From Blastocatellia bacterium (GTDB lineage: Bacteria > Acidobacteriota > Blastocatellia > Pyrinomonadales > Pyrinomonadaceae): a DNA stretch of 7,592 nt. The position numbers were made by a program, and so were the translations under genes. Below, piece after piece: positions 5,498-7,592 of the stretch. The stretch's first letter is position 1; every line of letters starts with the position of its first letter. The notes below the pieces were generated by a model. It was not told the DNA's origin. It saw only the letters and a list, made by a program, of their open reading frames with translations, and made no database searches. The stretch lies in the NCBI GenBank assembly GCA_013695495.1, contig JACDAK010000082.1, forward strand, positions 1 to 7,592. The letters run 5' to 3'.

Positions 5498-6484
5498 CTA
5501 AAATTTGAGAACCGTTCCGCCCCAGGTTACTCCGCCGCCGAACGCGGTCAAGAGCACCGTGCTTCCCTCTTTGATCCGGCCGGACTGGATGCACTCGTCC
5601 ATCGCGATCGGGATGGAGGCGGACGATGTGTTTCCTAGCTCGGCGATGTTCGAATAAACTTTTGTTTCATCTACACCCAGCCGCGACGCAACTGCGTCCG
5701 TTATCCGCTGATTTGCCTGGTGAGGGATGACGATATCGACGTCGTCAACGGTAAGGCCCGCTTGCGCGAGCATTTCGGCTGAGATCTCAGCCATCGATCG
5801 CACGGCGACCTTGAAGAGCTCATTGCCCTTCATTTTAAAAAAGTGAAGCCCCTCATCTATCGTTTCGTGCGTTGTTCCGAGCTTTGTACCGCCGCCGGGT
5901 GCGTAAAGCTGCTCTTCGTAACGACCGTCGGAGCGGATCTTTGTTGCGAGAATGCCCTTCCCTTTCTCAACCGGGCCAAGGACGGCAGCTCCCGCACCGT
6001 CGCCGAAGATCACGCAGGTTCCGCGGTCGGTGTAATCGACGTACTTGGTGAGCACCTCGGCCCCGATCACCAGAGCATGTTCGATCTGACGAGTGCGGAT
6101 CATCGATTCGACCATCGTCAGCCCGTACAAAAAGCCGGAGCAAGCCGCAAAAATGTCCATCCCCGCAGCGTTCGTCGCGCCAAGCTGTGCCTGAATCAAC
6201 GCTCCGGTCGATGGCATTATCTGGTCGGGGGTGGTGGTAGCGCAGACGATCAATTGAACATCGGTCGGTTCAAGGCCAGCCCGCTCAAGCGCCTGCTTGG
6301 CGGCAGCGGTGCCGAACATGGACGTATATTCATGCTCAGCAGCCTTGTGGCGCTGTTTTATGCCGGTGCGTGAGGTGATCCATTCATCGGAAGTTTCGAC
6401 GATCTTTTCCAGATCGGCATTCGTTAGAATACCCTCCGGGTAAGAGTGTCCCATCCCGATTATGCCCGCATTTCGTTCAGTCAT
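5498..6484 (-). CDS. fabH: 3-oxoacyl-[acyl-carrier-protein] synthase III
   Basis: FabH starts fatty-acid synthesis by condensing an acyl-CoA primer (acetyl-CoA or a branched short acyl-CoA) with malonyl-ACP. The 328-residue product contains the catalytic triad of the KAS III family: Cys115 in FAACSGFLYG, His255 in IPHQANQR and Asn285 in LGNTSSASIP. Other family marks are TSDEWITSRTGI (31-42) and GDGAGAAVL (161-169). The C-terminus LLTAFGGGVTWGGTVLKF is typical and complete. The length is close to that of other FabH proteins. The start fits the N-terminal AGIIGMGHSYPEG strand. No good ribosome binding site is visible; the nearest AGG is roughly 17 nt upstream. Primer preference cannot be judged from sequence alone. 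It follows rpmF after 42 nt, the position where plsX usually intervenes. Confidence 0.97.
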   Translation of the reverse strand: MTERNAGIIGMGHSYPEGILTNADLEKIVETSDEWITSRTGIKQRHKAAEHEYTSMFGTAAAKQALERAGLEPTDVQLIVCATTTPDQIMPSTGALIQAQLGATNAAGMDIFAACSGFLYGLTMVESMIRTRQIEHALVIGAEVLTKYVDYTDRGTCVIFGDGAGAAVLGPVEKGKGILATKIRSDGRYEEQLYAPGGGTKLGTTHETIDEGLHFFKMKGNELFKVAVRSMAEISAEMLAQAGLTVDDVDIVIPHQANQRITDAVASRLGVDETKVYSNIAELGNTSSASIPIAMDECIQSGRIKEGSTVLLTAFGGGVTWGGTVLKF

Positions 6485-6526
6485 TGATTATGAATTAGAA
6501 CCTAAAGTTTCGAAGATTTCAAAAAT

Positions 6527-6712
6527 CTAGTCGCTCTTCTTTACATCAATGATCTGGCGGCCTTTATATTCTCCGGTTTCGGGGTCGATGCGATGCGGCT
6601 TCTTTGCTTCGCCCGAGTCCTTGTCGATGTAGAACTGCGGCGTTTTCAGCGCATCATGAGCACGGCGTTGGCGAGTGCGCGATTTTGAGTGTCGTCGTTT
6701 CGGATTTGGCAT
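6527..6712 (-). CDS. rpmF: 50S ribosomal protein L32
   Basis: L32 is a small basic protein of the large ribosomal subunit. The 61-residue product opens with the family signature MPNPKRRHSKSRTRQRRAHD and continues with a short tail rich in Lys and Asp, including HRIDPETGEYKGRQI. It lacks the four cysteines of the zinc-binding form, so it is the zinc-free type. A clear ribosome binding site, GAGG (6724-6721), lies 8 nt before the ATG. The placement between yceD and the fab genes is widespread in bacteria and links ribosome production with lipid synthesis through shared transcription. The TAG stop lies 42 nt before fabH. Confidence 0.96.
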   Translation of the reverse strand: MPNPKRRHSKSRTRQRRAHDALKTPQFYIDKDSGEAKKPHRIDPETGEYKGRQIIDVKKSD

Positions 6713-6737
6713 TTATATTACCTCGGTATATTTACGT

Positions 6738-6750
6738 GCAGACGGTCTGC
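6738..6750. repeat. 13-bp dyad in the yceD-rpmF gap
   Basis: GCAGAC and GTCTGC are exact reverse complements around a single base. It lies in the 42-nt gap ahead of rpmF. The tiny centre makes a simple RNA hairpin weak, so a protein-binding site or chance is more likely. Confidence 0.35.
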
Positions 6751-6754
6751 GATT

Positions 6755-7267
6755 TTATAATAGATCTTTGAGTCCGGCCCATCTGGGGTCGATCTCGGCT
6801 GTCTCGCATGTGCAGTCGCCGTTGTTCAGATTCTGCACACATTTTTCGCATAATCCGCGGCAGTCTTCGCGGCAGATCAGCTTTTCCGGAATCTCAAGGA
6901 TGATCTGCTCACGAGCGATCTGTCCCATATCGATCTCCGAATCGGTCACTATATCAACATTCAGGTCGACGCCCGTCAATTCCTTATCTTTTTCTGACGA
7001 GAAATGCTCGGGCTCGACATAGATCACTTCGAAATCTGCCGTTATCGTGAGCGGAAACGGCTCGGCACATCGCGTGCAGCTTGAATTCGCTTTGGCCGCC
7101 ACCTCACCGGATATCTCGATCTGCACGCCTTGCCGGCGGATGGTGCCGGCGACCGAAACGTCATCCGTAAGCTCAAGTTCTGCAGAAAGATCTTCGATCT
7201 CGTCCGGACCGACCTTGAGGTCGAACGGAAGCGGTTCGTGTGACAGAGTTGAGAGGTCGATCTTCAT
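6755..7267 (-). CDS. yceD: DUF177/YceD family protein
   Basis: YceD-family proteins are encoded next to rpmF in most bacteria; in plants and bacteria the family is tied to 23S rRNA maturation, though the exact activity is not settled. The 170-residue product has two cysteine groups: CTRC (64-67) and a cluster at 132, 136, 140, 143, 152 and 154. The cluster is followed by the family ending DPRWAGLKDLL (160-170). The Cys pattern suggests metal binding, which is inferred. The start chosen is ATG at 7267 (MKIDLSTLSH), 8 nt after AAGG. An in-frame TTG at 7273 lies only 2 nt from that ribosome binding site and is unlikely. It is the first gene of the operon, about 42 nt downstream of the start point predicted from the consensus promoter. 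Confidence 0.93.
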   Translation of the reverse strand: MKIDLSTLSHEPLPFDLKVGPDEIEDLSAELELTDDVSVAGTIRRQGVQIEISGEVAAKANSSCTRCAEPFPLTITADFEVIYVEPEHFSSEKDKELTGVDLNVDIVTDSEIDMGQIAREQIILEIPEKLICREDCRGLCEKCVQNLNNGDCTCETAEIDPRWAGLKDLL

Positions 7268-7275
7268 TTTCAATG

Positions 7276-7279
7276 CCTT
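7276..7279 (-). promoter_or_regulatory. Ribosome binding site deciding the yceD start
   Basis: AAGG on the minus strand is 8 nt from the ATG at 7267 but only 2 nt from the alternative TTG at 7273. The spacing supports the ATG. Confidence 0.6.
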
Positions 7280-7315
7280 AAACTACGGGCCGCTTCGGCA
7301 AAAGGCAAATTTCTA

Positions 7316-7343
7316 ATTATAGCGTCCTAAGCAGGAGTGTCAA
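7316..7343 (-). promoter_or_regulatory. Consensus sigma-70 promoter of the yceD-rpmF-fab operon
   Basis: The minus strand carries a perfect -35 TTGACA (7343-7338) and a perfect -10 TATAAT (7321-7316), separated by 16 bp. Initiation would be near 7309, giving a leader of about 42 nt before yceD. The -35 begins 4 nt after the pyrD stop, so the operon has its own strong housekeeping promoter rather than depending on pyrD read-through. Confidence 0.9.
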
Positions 7344-7347
7344 TCAT

Positions 7348-7592
7348 TCAGCCTCGCTGCGAGGCGGAACCAACGGCTTCATCAAGCGACGAGAACCCTC
7401 GATCTGAAAGAAGCTTCTCCAGGCCGGCGTTGATCGTTTCAGCAAAAGAGGGGCCGCCGTATACAAATCCCGTGTAGGTTTGAAGCAGAGACGCTCCCGC
7501 AGCGATCTTTTCGAACGCGTCGTCGGCAGACATAATTCCGCCGACGCCGATGATCGGAACTTCGTCGTTGGTGAATTTGTAGAGGCTTGCGA
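7348..7592 (-). CDS. pyrD: Dihydroorotate dehydrogenase, C-terminal part (cut by window edge)
   Basis: PyrD oxidises dihydroorotate to orotate in pyrimidine synthesis. Only the last 80 residues are in the window; the rest lies beyond 7592. The visible part starts ASLYKFTNDEVPIIGVGGI, where the IIGVGGI strand helps bind the FMN phosphate. It continues with SADDAFEKIAAGASLLQ and YTGFVYGGPSF, the second FMN-phosphate region, which in this form resembles the membrane-linked, quinone-dependent class 2 enzymes. The tail after GGPSF is somewhat long (GLEKLLSDRGFSSLDEAVG...). Class assignment is probable rather than certain because the N-terminus and active-site base are not visible. The TGA stop lies just before the fab-operon promoter. 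Confidence 0.92.
   Translation of the reverse strand, partial: ASLYKFTNDEVPIIGVGGIMSADDAFEKIAAGASLLQTYTGFVYGGPSFAETINAGLEKLLSDRGFSSLDEAVGSASQRG

Noticed and set aside
4689..6373. Long plus-strand frames (4689-5276 and 5843-6373) opposite fabD and fabH
   Set aside because: The proteins are low-complexity or show no family features, whereas fabD and fabH carry complete catalytic residues on the other strand.
7344..7350. TGAATGA half-site (minus strand) touching the -35 of the fab-operon promoter
   Set aside because: It equals one arm of the etfB operator, but the second arm is missing (CACTCCT instead of TCATTCA) and it overlaps the pyrD stop codon. A 7-mer is expected about once in this window by chance.

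Overview
The window looks like part of a bacterial chromosome, most likely Acidobacteriota (perhaps the Blastocatellia/Pyrinomonadaceae side). This rests on moderate GC, a typical Gram-negative fatty-acid synthesis cluster, and a secreted 198-residue protein that resembles an acidobacterial conserved-hypothetical family I know from memory. The phylum is an inference. Every convincing gene is on the minus strand, so the genes read from right to left.

Right end (7592 to about 2989): the 3' end of pyrD is followed by a textbook consensus promoter (TTGACA, 16 bp, TATAAT). Then comes a compact lipid operon: yceD/DUF177, rpmF (L32), fabH, fabD, acpP, fabF. These supply initiation (FabH), the malonyl donor (FabD), the carrier (AcpP) and elongation (FabF) of type II fatty-acid synthesis. 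plsX and fabG, which often sit in this cluster, are absent. The intercistronic gaps are 3-42 nt, except for a 91-nt acpP-fabF gap that holds a strong nested hairpin.

Middle (2988 to 1056): etfB-etfA encode the two subunits of electron transfer flavoprotein, which accepts electrons from acyl-CoA dehydrogenases. In front of them is a perfect dyad, ATGAATGA-N4-TCATTCAT, that matches the form of the Bacillus FadR (TetR family) operator. It lies next to an extended -10 element so close to the etfB ATG that the mRNA may be leaderless. A clear intrinsic terminator closes this unit. The window therefore places a synthesis operon and a probably acyl-CoA-controlled degradation unit head to tail.

Left end (1070 to 1): a gene for a small exported protein of unknown function starts just downstream of the etfA terminator and ends before its own probable terminator. 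The remaining ~360 bases are more AT-rich, contain no supportable gene, and hold three inverted repeats and a 16-bp tandem duplication.

Most of the window is ordinary housekeeping DNA. The most informative unexplained signals are the FadR-like operator with possible leaderless etfB, the acpP-fabF hairpin, and the terminator sitting in the leader of the secreted-protein gene.
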